A stretch of DNA of 64,000 nucleotides from Candidatus Zixiibacteriota bacterium. Lineage in GTDB: Bacteria; Zixibacteria; MSB-5A5; GN15; FEB-12. The number at the start of each line of letters is the position of its first letter. Position 1 is the stretch's first letter. Both the position numbers and the translations under genes were made by a program. Below the pieces are notes generated by a model. The model was given only the letters and a program-made list of their open reading frames with translations. It had not been told where the DNA came from and made no database searches. Positions 54,239 through 63,293 of the stretch are shown here, one piece after another. The DNA lies in assembly GCA_022571985.1 (NCBI GenBank), contig JACZWU010000002.1, positions 296,136 to 360,135 on the forward strand, written 5' to 3'.

Positions 54239-57200
54239 CTATTGGCAACCCGGGATCGGTTGTGGTCCTCCCCGGAAAATCAAGTCTACAATATACGTCA
54301 GATCTATTATGTTCAGGCTGCTGCAATCACCGTTTAAGTCTCCGATAAACTCAGGCGTAACTCCCGGCCCGCCCCTGAATATATAATCTACAATGTAGGT
54401 CAAGTCCAGAATATTTACGCTATTGGAGTGATCGACATCGCCCGGAGTCCAGGTCCAGAATGTCACAACATTTGAGGACGGGCTGCTGAGATTTGTATTG
54501 TCTTTAGCAATTACTCTCCAAAAATATTCCTGCGCCAGATCCAGCGAATCGGTCAAGGTGTAACTGCTTGATGGAAGACTGAAATAGTTGATCGCTGTCA
54601 AAAACAAGGCGTCTTTTGCAACAGTCAGTTTATAGGTGATAGTGTCAAAGGGATTGGCATCAGTCGACGAGGTCCAGTCAAATGTCGGCATAAGCTCAAA
54701 CAAGGCGTAGCCGCCTGTATCAACTGGCACTAATGCTGTCGGAGCAGAGGGAGCAACCGGTGGGTTCTGAACTTCAAAAGTTTCTACAGCAGAGTAATCA
54801 GAAAATTCGAAATAGTCGTTCGATTTTGAACGCCACCAATAGACAGTTTCATAATCCAGATTTACGTTAACTGTCCAGCCGGTAGAATCGACAGACTCCA
54901 GGGTAGAGGAATCAGAGGCCACTAAGGTAGCCAGAGTGCTGTCGGAGAACACTTCAAATATGTAAAAAAGCGCATCGCCTTCGGTATCTACAGAATTATT
55001 TACAAACAGGATTGGCTTTCTGGGCGCAATTTCGCCGCCAACCGGATGTTTAGCCAGCGGAGCCTGGGGAGGCGAATTCATTCCAAAAGTGTCATAGTAC
55101 CAATCCGACCAGCTGGTGCCGTTTTTGACTCTCACTCGCGCGTAGTATGTTGTTCCGTCAACTAAAGTCGCACCGGCATAAACTGCAGAAGAATCGGAGC
55201 TGGCAATCTCTCCCGGATCCCACATTTCAGCAGTGTCCCAGTCATTATCTGAGCCAATCTGCAACTGATACATATCCTGAGCGTCGCCGGGATAGCCCCT
55301 GCTGGCTGACCAGCCCAGAGTTGGCGTATGATTAAGAACATTGTTTTGACTCTCACCATTCAGAAAAAAAGATTGAACGATTCGAGGAGTTGTACTGTCC
55401 GGAGAGTCAAAGAGCCAGAACATTAATCGGCTGATTAAAGTGTCTTTTGGCCGCCAGGTTCCGCCAGCATTGTCCTGAATAGCCTCAAAAGGAAAGCTCA
55501 ACAGAATAGATTTGTATGAACCAGAATAACTGATAGCGGCTGATGGTGTAGGACTCCCCGATACAAAGCTCAAAAAGGCCTCGCCACTATCTACTGGCGC
55601 CATAGTCTGTCTGACATCGGCGAAAGGACCAGAGTGGGGAGCTTTATATTTTACGTTATCGCCAAGCAGGCTGCCAGAGACACCGCGAATATTCTGTTGA
55701 GATATAGTGCCATCGTAGACAGCCTTGAAATAGTCGTGCATAAAAACAGAGTCAAGATTATCCAGCTCTGAGATTCCAGAAGTAGTTGACAGAAGCAGGT
55801 TTCCGCCGCCATCCATATACTGCTTCATGGCAAAAATGTCGCCGGTAGTTAGTACATTGGTGGCGTATTCGCCAGTGTGCCAGAAGACCATCGGATAGTT
55901 GCTTAAGTCCGAACCGTCCGGAGAGCCACTGGCAGATTTATTCCAAATCTTATAAGGCGTTTCAAAACGCTGAAAGATATTAGTGAAACTGGTGTCGTGT
56001 GAATTACCGCGGTCGTCATCGACAATTAGAATCCGGGGAGTGCCTATGGCATAGGTAAACTGGAAAGATGTAGAGTACTCAGAGCTCCCGGGAGTTGCCG
56101 ATAAAGAATCTGCTGTGATGGTTACCGTAAAACTATCAATAACAGCCTGAGCAGAGTCGTCTATTAAAATCTTAACAGGATTAAGACTATTAGTAACCAC
56201 CGTAGATGTTAAATCACCGTCCATGGGGACATCGTTGTCAATAAAAGTAATGTAAGGATTGGCAGTAGAGAGTGTCAGGACTGGATTATAGGCAGTTAAC
56301 ATAAGATTTTTTATGGCAGCCGTAAACAGAACTGTATCACCAGGGTCGAGATCACCGTCATCATCTCCTAAAGGCAGTGGGTCTTCAAAAAGAATTGAAT
56401 CGGCCCCGGACAGTTGCAGAAACGGGCGCGACCATTCTATGTCCAAATCTACGTATATGATAGAATCATTATCAGTTATTTCCCAGACTGCGATGCCTGT
56501 TTCGATATCAAAAGCAGCTGTGTGACTGTTGGGAGTTGTCAAATCGTGGAATTCTCTGACATTTTTATTGCCCGGGAAAGGGTCCCCAGAATCTCCGCTG
56601 TTGCCAGAGGTGAGTTCCAAATCAAAGTTGCCGTCGGCCTGTTCTACGGCGACGAAATATCTTTCGTGATTTATGTTGGAGCCATAAACAGCATAATCAA
56701 CATGGTAGATAAGCAAACCGGAGCCGGGTAGAGCCACATCAAAGCCATACTTCTGCCTGTTTTCTACATACCAATATTCGTTGGGTAATGAGACGCTATT
56801 ACTTAGTCGGTAGATTACTGGATTGTGTTCAACAGCAGGAATTGCAACGCTGCTTAAATTTGAAGTAATATCTATTACATTTACGAAACCCAGATCATGC
56901 TTGCACCAGGCATCAAAGTGTGCTGGTTGCAAGCCGGAATTATTCCAGCTGCCTCCCGCCATCATCGACCATCTGCCGATACCGACAGCCGAAGCAGGAG
57001 TATAATCAATATCGTATAAATCGGGTAATCCCAGAAAATGACCATATTCGTGGCAGACCACACCAATGGTTGTCGGTCCGGTAGAGTACTCTTCAGGGTT
57101 AATGTTGTAATTCGAAATAACCACTCCATCCAGAGTGAGAGTCGGGCTGATAGTCCAGGCGTGAGACCAGATTCCAAACGCTCCGGTTTCTGCCCCGGCG

Positions 57201-57838
57201 CCGGCATGCATTACTATGACGCCGTCGCAATTGCCGTCGTTATCGGAATCGTAATCAGCAAAGTTGGCACCGGCAGCATCTGCCATCAAAATAGCATCAC
57301 GCACCATCCCCCGAACTCTGGTGTTTAAGCCGTCATTGCCGCCTTCGTAGTAGGTATAGGTTTGCGGCATTCTATACCAGCCAAAAATATCTCCCTTAAT
57401 ATAGAACATGCCGTAGGAGTTTTCGAGATAGTAATCTGTCATTGAACCGAAAGGCATGGTGACGGAATCTGTTTCACGATTCGAAAAGAGAATTGAGTCA
57501 AACATGCTCGGAGATACAGCTACCGCCTGATCCTGCCATTGGTGGTCGATAAAATCTACGAGTAGAGTGATGACTCTGATGGTATCTACGACTTTCTCTC
57601 CGGAGGCAAGCCGCTGTCGCAATTCTTTGGGATTTATAATTCTGTTGGCAGACGGGGCACATCCCCCGGCTTTTTTAAAGGCCTGCCAGTTTTCGACTTT
57701 TTCATCCCAGAGACCCTGTTTAATCCACTCTTTTTTGGCGTCAGGGTGGGGAGGCGCCGCTAAAGATAGTGTTGCCGCAAACATAGCGGACAAAAAAATG
57801 CAAAGGCTGATAGTCAATCTGTTATTTTGTCTTGTCAT
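54239..57838 (-). CDS. M6-family metalloprotease with C-terminal dockerin repeats
   Basis: About 1199 residues. Signal peptide, then the M6 (immune-inhibitor-A-like) catalytic domain with H-E-Y-G-H-F-L-G-L-P-D near residues 263-273. A beta-rich and flavodoxin-like middle (I-L-I-V-D-D-D-R-G-N) is followed by fibronectin-III-like domains (about 820-1090) and two dockerin-like repeats at the end (G-D-V-D-H-S-N-S-V-N-I-L-D-L and G-D-L-N-G-D-C-S-S-L-N-I-I-D-L, each ending I-F-R-G-G-P). Start ATG 57838 is preceded by GAGGAAACGGGAA; the longer frame to 57916 lacks a ribosome site. Extracellular protein degradation is likely. Confidence 0.9.
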   Translation of the reverse strand: MTRQNNRLTISLCIFLSAMFAATLSLAAPPHPDAKKEWIKQGLWDEKVENWQAFKKAGGCAPSANRIINPKELRQRLASGEKVVDTIRVITLLVDFIDHQWQDQAVAVSPSMFDSILFSNRETDSVTMPFGSMTDYYLENSYGMFYIKGDIFGWYRMPQTYTYYEGGNDGLNTRVRGMVRDAILMADAAGANFADYDSDNDGNCDGVIVMHAGAGAETGAFGIWSHAWTISPTLTLDGVVISNYNINPEEYSTGPTTIGVVCHEYGHFLGLPDLYDIDYTPASAVGIGRWSMMAGGSWNNSGLQPAHFDAWCKHDLGFVNVIDITSNLSSVAIPAVEHNPVIYRLSNSVSLPNEYWYVENRQKYGFDVALPGSGLLIYHVDYAVYGSNINHERYFVAVEQADGNFDLELTSGNSGDSGDPFPGNKNVREFHDLTTPNSHTAAFDIETGIAVWEITDNDSIIYVDLDIEWSRPFLQLSGADSILFEDPLPLGDDDGDLDPGDTVLFTAAIKNLMLTAYNPVLTLSTANPYITFIDNDVPMDGDLTSTVVTNSLNPVKILIDDSAQAVIDSFTVTITADSLSATPGSSEYSTSFQFTYAIGTPRILIVDDDRGNSHDTSFTNIFQRFETPYKIWNKSASGSPDGSDLSNYPMVFWHTGEYATNVLTTGDIFAMKQYMDGGGNLLLSTTSGISELDNLDSVFMHDYFKAVYDGTISQQNIRGVSGSLLGDNVKYKAPHSGPFADVRQTMAPVDSGEAFLSFVSGSPTPSAAISYSGSYKSILLSFPFEAIQDNAGGTWRPKDTLISRLMFWLFDSPDSTTPRIVQSFFLNGESQNNVLNHTPTLGWSASRGYPGDAQDMYQLQIGSDNDWDTAEMWDPGEIASSDSSAVYAGATLVDGTTYYARVRVKNGTSWSDWYYDTFGMNSPPQAPLAKHPVGGEIAPRKPILFVNNSVDTEGDALFYIFEVFSDSTLATLVASDSSTLESVDSTGWTVNVNLDYETVYWWRSKSNDYFEFSDYSAVETFEVQNPPVAPSAPTALVPVDTGGYALFELMPTFDWTSSTDANPFDTITYKLTVAKDALFLTAINYFSLPSSSYTLTDSLDLAQEYFWRVIAKDNTNLSSPSSNVVTFWTWTPGDVDHSNSVNILDLTYIVDYIFRGGPGVTPEFIGDLNGDCSSLNIIDLTYIVDLIFRGGPQPIPGCQ

Positions 57839-58197
57839 TTCCCGTTTCCTCAGAGTCCGTTTGTTTAAACAATTGCATCTAACGAGCAAGGCCTTGATAT
57901 GATTGACATAAAACAAAACAATGCTCCACAGCTACAGTTCCTAAAGATAAAATATTACTGTGCATGCTCATTTAGTCAGCTGTCTGCAAATTAATCGTTT
58001 TCTTGAGACCACCCAGGCAGTCCCTTGATTTCGAAGTATCTATCGGCGGTAAAATAAATACCAAGTAATTTCGAGTTGAATATACCAAATTTTTGCTCTT
58101 CTGCAAACGGAGTTACTGCAATTCGCGGAGCGGATAGGTTGACTTGAGGCCAAAATCCTCTGATATTAGGAATTCCAACCACAAATCAGGAGAAAAC
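57839..58197. other. Divergent intergenic region (359 nt)
   Basis: It lies between the M6 and M61 peptidase genes. A minus-strand frame of 63 codons (57991-58182) reads plausibly in part (A-P-R-I-A-V-T-P-F-A-E-E-Q, K-L-L-G-I-Y-F-T-A-D) and could be a remnant, but no ribosome site or homologue supports it. TTGACA at 57903-57908 has no matching -10. No terminator or operator was recognised. Confidence 0.4.
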
Positions 58198-60141
58198 TTG
58201 AAAATATCAAAGTTGAAATTATCAAAACCTAAAATCGCCTGTTTCGGTTATCCACTATTATTAGCCATAGGACTGCTGTTTCTGGGGTCTCCGAGCTCTA
58301 ATGCCGGTACTGAAATCAGCGTCTTGTTAGATGCGACTGATATCAGCCGTAAAATTGTACACAGCAGGCTGATTATAAATTCGGATTCATTCACAAAATC
58401 GCTGTTATATCCAAAATGGGTACCCGGCATACACGCCCCCAGAGGACCTATCCAGAATATTGCAGGGCTGACAATAGCTGATTCTGAAGGAAATCGATTA
58501 AAGTGGAAAAGGGATCCTCATGAAGTCTACCGGCTGTATATTGAAAGTGAGACGGCAAATCTGCCGATTTCGGTAAATTTGAGCTATATCTGCAATCAGC
58601 CTTCGACAAATTCCAGAGGAGTAGACAACTTTGGCACACCGGAGCTGGGAGTGATCAACTGGAATACGGTTGTAGTTTATCCTGAAGGATTGCCAGTTAG
58701 AGAAATAACTGTAAATGCCGGGATAATCTTGCCAGAGGGCTGGGGCTTCGGGACAGCCCTCCCCTTTGATAAACGCAAGGGAGATACGGTTTTGTTTAAG
58801 CCGGTGACTCTTGAAGAATTTCTGGATATGCCGCTCATTTGCGGCAGCAATTTTCAGACTATCGAGCTTTTAGAAACTGACCTGGCCACATATTTTCTGC
58901 ATTTGGCCGCCGACGACCCGGCTGATCTGCCCCAAAACGATTCTATTTTTATTCCTTTCAGGAATATGATTTTAGAGGCTGAAGCTTTATTCGGCAGGAC
59001 CCACTTTGATGAATATCACCTGCTTTTGACCTTAAGCAAAGTAGTGCCGAGATTAGGCCTGGAGCACCGCAATTCGAGTCTTAATGCCGTCAAAGCTAAT
59101 GAACTGCGGGAAGCCAAATGGAAAGACAAAAGAACACCCTATCTTATTCCGCATGAATTTGCCCACGCCTGGTGCGGAAAATACCGCCGCCCCGAAGGCA
59201 TGCTGACTGCGGATTTTATGGAAGATAAGAACACAAATCTGCTCTGGGTTTACGAGGGACTGGACCAGTATCTTGGCCATGTGCTGGCTGTTCGCAGCGG
59301 ATTTGTGCCGCTTGATGATTTCAAAGGAGGCATGGCCAGTACGCTGGGCGGGTTCATAAATAAAAAAGGACGACGCTGGAGAACATTGCAGGATACGGAA
59401 GTCGCCGGTTATACTTTGCGCGGCGGGTCGAGCAGCTGGTCGTATTTGAGAAGAGGTCAGGACTACTACGCCGAGGGAGCCATGATCTGGATGGAGTTTG
59501 ACTCCCGAATTCGCAATGCCACCAATAACGAAAAGAGTCTCGATGATTTTTGCCGGGATTTCTTTTCTGCCGGAGACCCGCTGGAGCATGCCGTTCCTTT
59601 TAGTCTCAGTGAGATAGTTACCAGGCTCAATAATCTGGTGGAGCTTCCCTGGGACTCTTTGATTGATGCCAAAGTATATCAGGTCCAGCAGGAATATGAA
59701 CCGGAAGCTGCCCGCTATGCCGGTTACCGTCTGGAGTATACTGACGAGAAGCCGGACTACATTAAGCAGAGGGAAAAACGATACAAAACAACTTCGCTAT
59801 ATGAGTCACTGGGTTTTGCTATAAACGACTCTAAGAAAATTTCTGATATAATTCCGGAAAGTTTGGCAGATAGTGCCGGCATGTATCCGGGCATGGAGAT
59901 AGTCGGAGTCAACGGTAAAAAATATACCAAGGAGAGACTCACAGATGCTCTCAAGCAGACCAAAGAAACAGGCTCAATCATGTTTCTTACTTTGGCCGGC
60001 GATGAATTCAGAGAGATAGAGATTTTATACGACAAAGGCCTGCAGTACTATATTTTGACTCCCTTAGAAGGGTTCCCGGACAGGATAAGCGATATCATGA
60101 AACCGGTAGTGACAGCTGAATCAGCTGAAACAGATGAATAA
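58198..60141 (+). CDS. M61-family (glycyl aminopeptidase-like) peptidase with PDZ domain
   Basis: About 647 residues with signal peptide. N-terminal beta domain, then G-L-E-H-R-N-S-S, zinc motif H-E-F-A-H at 319-323 (from the TTG start) and the third ligand Glu near 353 (W-V-Y-E-G-L-D-Q-Y). The PDZ domain near residues 540-630 has G-M-Y-P-G-M-E-I-V-G-V-N-G. Start TTG 58198 is chosen because AGGAGA lies 5 nt upstream; the upstream TTG 58144 has none. Removes N-terminal residues from peptides. Confidence 0.88.
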   Translation: MKISKLKLSKPKIACFGYPLLLAIGLLFLGSPSSNAGTEISVLLDATDISRKIVHSRLIINSDSFTKSLLYPKWVPGIHAPRGPIQNIAGLTIADSEGNRLKWKRDPHEVYRLYIESETANLPISVNLSYICNQPSTNSRGVDNFGTPELGVINWNTVVVYPEGLPVREITVNAGIILPEGWGFGTALPFDKRKGDTVLFKPVTLEEFLDMPLICGSNFQTIELLETDLATYFLHLAADDPADLPQNDSIFIPFRNMILEAEALFGRTHFDEYHLLLTLSKVVPRLGLEHRNSSLNAVKANELREAKWKDKRTPYLIPHEFAHAWCGKYRRPEGMLTADFMEDKNTNLLWVYEGLDQYLGHVLAVRSGFVPLDDFKGGMASTLGGFINKKGRRWRTLQDTEVAGYTLRGGSSSWSYLRRGQDYYAEGAMIWMEFDSRIRNATNNEKSLDDFCRDFFSAGDPLEHAVPFSLSEIVTRLNNLVELPWDSLIDAKVYQVQQEYEPEAARYAGYRLEYTDEKPDYIKQREKRYKTTSLYESLGFAINDSKKISDIIPESLADSAGMYPGMEIVGVNGKKYTKERLTDALKQTKETGSIMFLTLAGDEFREIEILYDKGLQYYILTPLEGFPDRISDIMKPVVTAESAETDE

Positions 60142-60168
60142 AATTATTTTTACTTCTGTAAATTCTGC

Positions 60169-63100
60169 GTGATAAAACAGTACAGTAAATTTCTGGTTTC
60201 ACTCTTAGCGATTCTACTCTTCGCAGAGTTTGCCGATTCATCAGAGCCGTATTGGCAGCAGGAAGTAAACTACTCAATAGATATCACGGTTAAAAATGAT
60301 AGCCGCACTATCTTTGGCACCATAGCGATTGAGTATATTAATAACTCACCCGATTCTCTTGACAGGTTGTACATTAAAGCTTTTCCCAATGCCATTCAGA
60401 AAGATTCCTACGCCGACTACAAGCGGCGCTCTATGAATGATTATTCTTTTGCCGGACTTAAATCTACTCAGGAAGGTTCTCTGGAGCTAATTGAAATCGG
60501 TTCAGAAAAATCGAAATACATATCTCTTGAAAAAGACAACACCATATACACCGTATATTTAACTAACAAGATTGCGCCGGCTGATACTCTTAATATTTCA
60601 TTCGAATTCAAAACGGTTCTGCCCAGTCCGCATAACCTTCGCATGGGTTACACTAAAAAGACAACCAAGGCAGCTTACTGGTATCCACAGGTTTGTGTCT
60701 ATGACCGAAAGATGGGCTGGGTGAATTCACAGTATATTGGCTGGGGTGAAACTTACGGTGATTTTGGGGATTTTGATGTCAGGATCAAAATTTCTGAAAA
60801 CCAGGTTGTGGCTGCTTCCGGTGTTCTCCTGAACCAGCAGGAAGTTCTGCCCGATTCTTTGCGTTCCCTGCTGGATATAAAGAATTATTTTGCTAAAAAA
60901 AGTGAATGGCCCAAACTGAACTTTGATGAAAACCAGACCAAGACCTGGCACTATTTGGCTGAAAATGTTAATGACTTTGCTTTTACTTTTTCTGAGGACT
61001 TTTGCATTGACTCTGATACTATAAACGGAGTAGAAGTTGTGGCCTATCCTCTGAAGCACAAGGCGAAAAGCTGGGAGCGGGCTGTTGAATTTGGCAAACA
61101 GTCGATCGTTACCTTTTCAGAACTTATATATCCTTACCAATGGCCGGTAATTCGGATTTGTGACGCTTTCTCCGGTATGGAATATCCTATGATTACTAAC
61201 TGCAGCGGCGGCGGGCCCTCGCCAAGGTTTGCGCTGTTATTGTATCATGAAATAGGTCATCAGTGGTTTATGGGGCAGGTTGGTTCCAACCAGCTCGACC
61301 GGCCGTTTCTCGATGAAGGTTTTACCACACATTTAGAGCATATTGCAATGGAAAAGTATCTGGGTCGTGAGGGAAACTACGATTATTTCACCAACTGGTA
61401 TCAAAAGAAATTTTCACCACCGACAGAAGACCGCCACCAGCGCGGGTTCAGGCAATTGCTACTCTTGATGAAACTCGGTCTTGATAAGCCGATGGTTTTT
61501 TCCTATGACCGCGGTGACGAATACTGGCCCTATCGCGTATCCGCTTATTACAAGTCTGCTGCCATGCATTATTCTCTGCGGTCAATATTCGGCGATTCTG
61601 CTTACTACCAGGCTATGCGGCATTATTGTGCCGAATGGTTTTTTAAACATCCCTACGAAGAAGATTTTTTAGAATCAATGGAACAGGCCACCGGTATTCA
61701 GCTGGATCATTATCTCGAGCAATGGTATCACAGTCGCTATCGCCTCGACTATGCTTTTGACAGCAAGAAAACCAGTCGAAAAGGTAACAACTACCGTCAT
61801 AAAATAAAACTGAAGCGCCTTGGTGATTTTGTAGCTCCGATAGATATGGCAGTCATCTGGGTACAGGGCGACACTTCGTTTTATACCATAGCGCCGGAAG
61901 GCATGGCTTATAAAAAGAAAGATTTTGCACTGCTGCCGACCTGGGATCAGTTCAGAAGACTTTCTGACAGTTACGAAACGACTATTACTGCGCAGAGAGA
62001 GATAAAGAAAATAATTTTGGATCCGTTTGAGCTGTTGATGGATATTGACCGCACCAACAATTCCTCTGATTTTCTGCCGCCAATTGAACTGAGATTAGAT
62101 AATATGTTCTATGACCGCGTTCCGGTAAACAAATACGCCCTGAGGTTGCGCCCGGATTTTTGGTACGACAATCCCAACGGCGTCCATCTGGGCTTTCACG
62201 CGCATGGTTCATATCTTGATATTGAAAATAAGTTTTCCCTGGATTTTCGAATCGGTACCAGATCAGCCAGGCCGCAAATCGATTTTGAATACTCAACTCC
62301 GTTTGAGCCTTTTGGTTACGGGTCGACTATATCGAGCCGTATACTCAGAACAGACCGCAGGACTTTCACCTCATTTAGTTATGAAAAAAGATTTAAAAAG
62401 TATTATTCACGCCCCGATTCCAAAATGTTCAGACTGGAGCTGAATTACATAAATCTCGACGGAGAGCAGCAGAACAGACTGGAGCCACTGCAAAATGATG
62501 TTACAAAATATCTTAACAGAAAAAACTGGGATGCTGCCGGAGTCTGGTATACTACTGTCAAGAGCGGCATGCTGCGAACTTTTCGCTACGGTTCTTATAG
62601 TTTCTCGGGGCAGATAACAGTTGGGACCTATTCTGAAGATAACCGATTGCTGGGGTTTCAGGAAGGTGAATACGAGGCAGCATTAAAATTAAAAAATAAA
62701 ACTAGGGAGTATTTTTCGCTAAGCCTGCATTATATCAGGTCAAACGGAGAATTTCCCTCACAGTTCGTCAATCACTTAAGCAGAGGCAGCGCAGTCTCTG
62801 AATTTGTCAACTCCAGGGTGTTTCGGTCACCGGGCAGTATTCCAAACGAATGGAAAGATGATGTATATTTGTTTAATGGCAGAGTCCGTGGCTATCAGGA
62901 CAGAGACATTTATTTCACCAAATCGTTTGGTGCTTCATTAAGTATTACTCCGCCTGATCTGCTTCCATATGATTGGTTGAAAAAACTTCCAGTGATCGGC
63001 GGTTTTTTGAGTAAGATCGACCAGTCGATATTTGCAGATGCTGCACCAGTTACTATGTACGGTAACGAGAACTCATACCGCGACCCAATCAGTAAGAGTG

Positions 63101-63288
63101 AAACTATGATAAAACAAAGCGACGAGACATTTTACTTCTCATCGGGAATTTCTTTGTCATTCCCTGCGGTCTGGTCTGAACACAGAGTCAGATTAGATTT
63201 TCCGCTCTACTTAAATAAGCCGCTGACGGGCGAAAAGGAATTTGATTTCAGATTTTCTTTAGCCTGGATTTTACCCACCGGCTTTTAG
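60169..63288 (+). CDS. M1-family metallopeptidase with C-terminal putative beta-barrel
   Basis: A 1039-residue protein with GTG start and signal peptide. The M1 part (about 30-560) has G-M-E-Y-P near 336, H-E-I-G-H-Q-W-F at 360-367 and Glu383 (F-L-D-E-G-F-T-T). Residues about 650-1039 are alternating polar/hydrophobic strands with many Tyr, Phe and Arg, ending I-L-P-T-G-F; the terminal aromatic fits an outer-membrane barrel. So the peptidase may be anchored by its own barrel. It lies 27 nt after the M61 gene, probably co-transcribed. Confidence 0.83.
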   Translation: MIKQYSKFLVSLLAILLFAEFADSSEPYWQQEVNYSIDITVKNDSRTIFGTIAIEYINNSPDSLDRLYIKAFPNAIQKDSYADYKRRSMNDYSFAGLKSTQEGSLELIEIGSEKSKYISLEKDNTIYTVYLTNKIAPADTLNISFEFKTVLPSPHNLRMGYTKKTTKAAYWYPQVCVYDRKMGWVNSQYIGWGETYGDFGDFDVRIKISENQVVAASGVLLNQQEVLPDSLRSLLDIKNYFAKKSEWPKLNFDENQTKTWHYLAENVNDFAFTFSEDFCIDSDTINGVEVVAYPLKHKAKSWERAVEFGKQSIVTFSELIYPYQWPVIRICDAFSGMEYPMITNCSGGGPSPRFALLLYHEIGHQWFMGQVGSNQLDRPFLDEGFTTHLEHIAMEKYLGREGNYDYFTNWYQKKFSPPTEDRHQRGFRQLLLLMKLGLDKPMVFSYDRGDEYWPYRVSAYYKSAAMHYSLRSIFGDSAYYQAMRHYCAEWFFKHPYEEDFLESMEQATGIQLDHYLEQWYHSRYRLDYAFDSKKTSRKGNNYRHKIKLKRLGDFVAPIDMAVIWVQGDTSFYTIAPEGMAYKKKDFALLPTWDQFRRLSDSYETTITAQREIKKIILDPFELLMDIDRTNNSSDFLPPIELRLDNMFYDRVPVNKYALRLRPDFWYDNPNGVHLGFHAHGSYLDIENKFSLDFRIGTRSARPQIDFEYSTPFEPFGYGSTISSRILRTDRRTFTSFSYEKRFKKYYSRPDSKMFRLELNYINLDGEQQNRLEPLQNDVTKYLNRKNWDAAGVWYTTVKSGMLRTFRYGSYSFSGQITVGTYSEDNRLLGFQEGEYEAALKLKNKTREYFSLSLHYIRSNGEFPSQFVNHLSRGSAVSEFVNSRVFRSPGSIPNEWKDDVYLFNGRVRGYQDRDIYFTKSFGASLSITPPDLLPYDWLKKLPVIGGFLSKIDQSIFADAAPVTMYGNENSYRDPISKSETMIKQSDETFYFSSGISLSFPAVWSEHRVRLDFPLYLNKPLTGEKEFDFRFSLAWILPTGF

Positions 63289-63293
63289 CTTTT

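Noticed and set aside
57991..58182. 63-codon minus-strand frame between the peptidase genes
   Set aside because: Reads partly protein-like but has no ribosome site or recognised homologue; kept only as a note in the intergenic entry.
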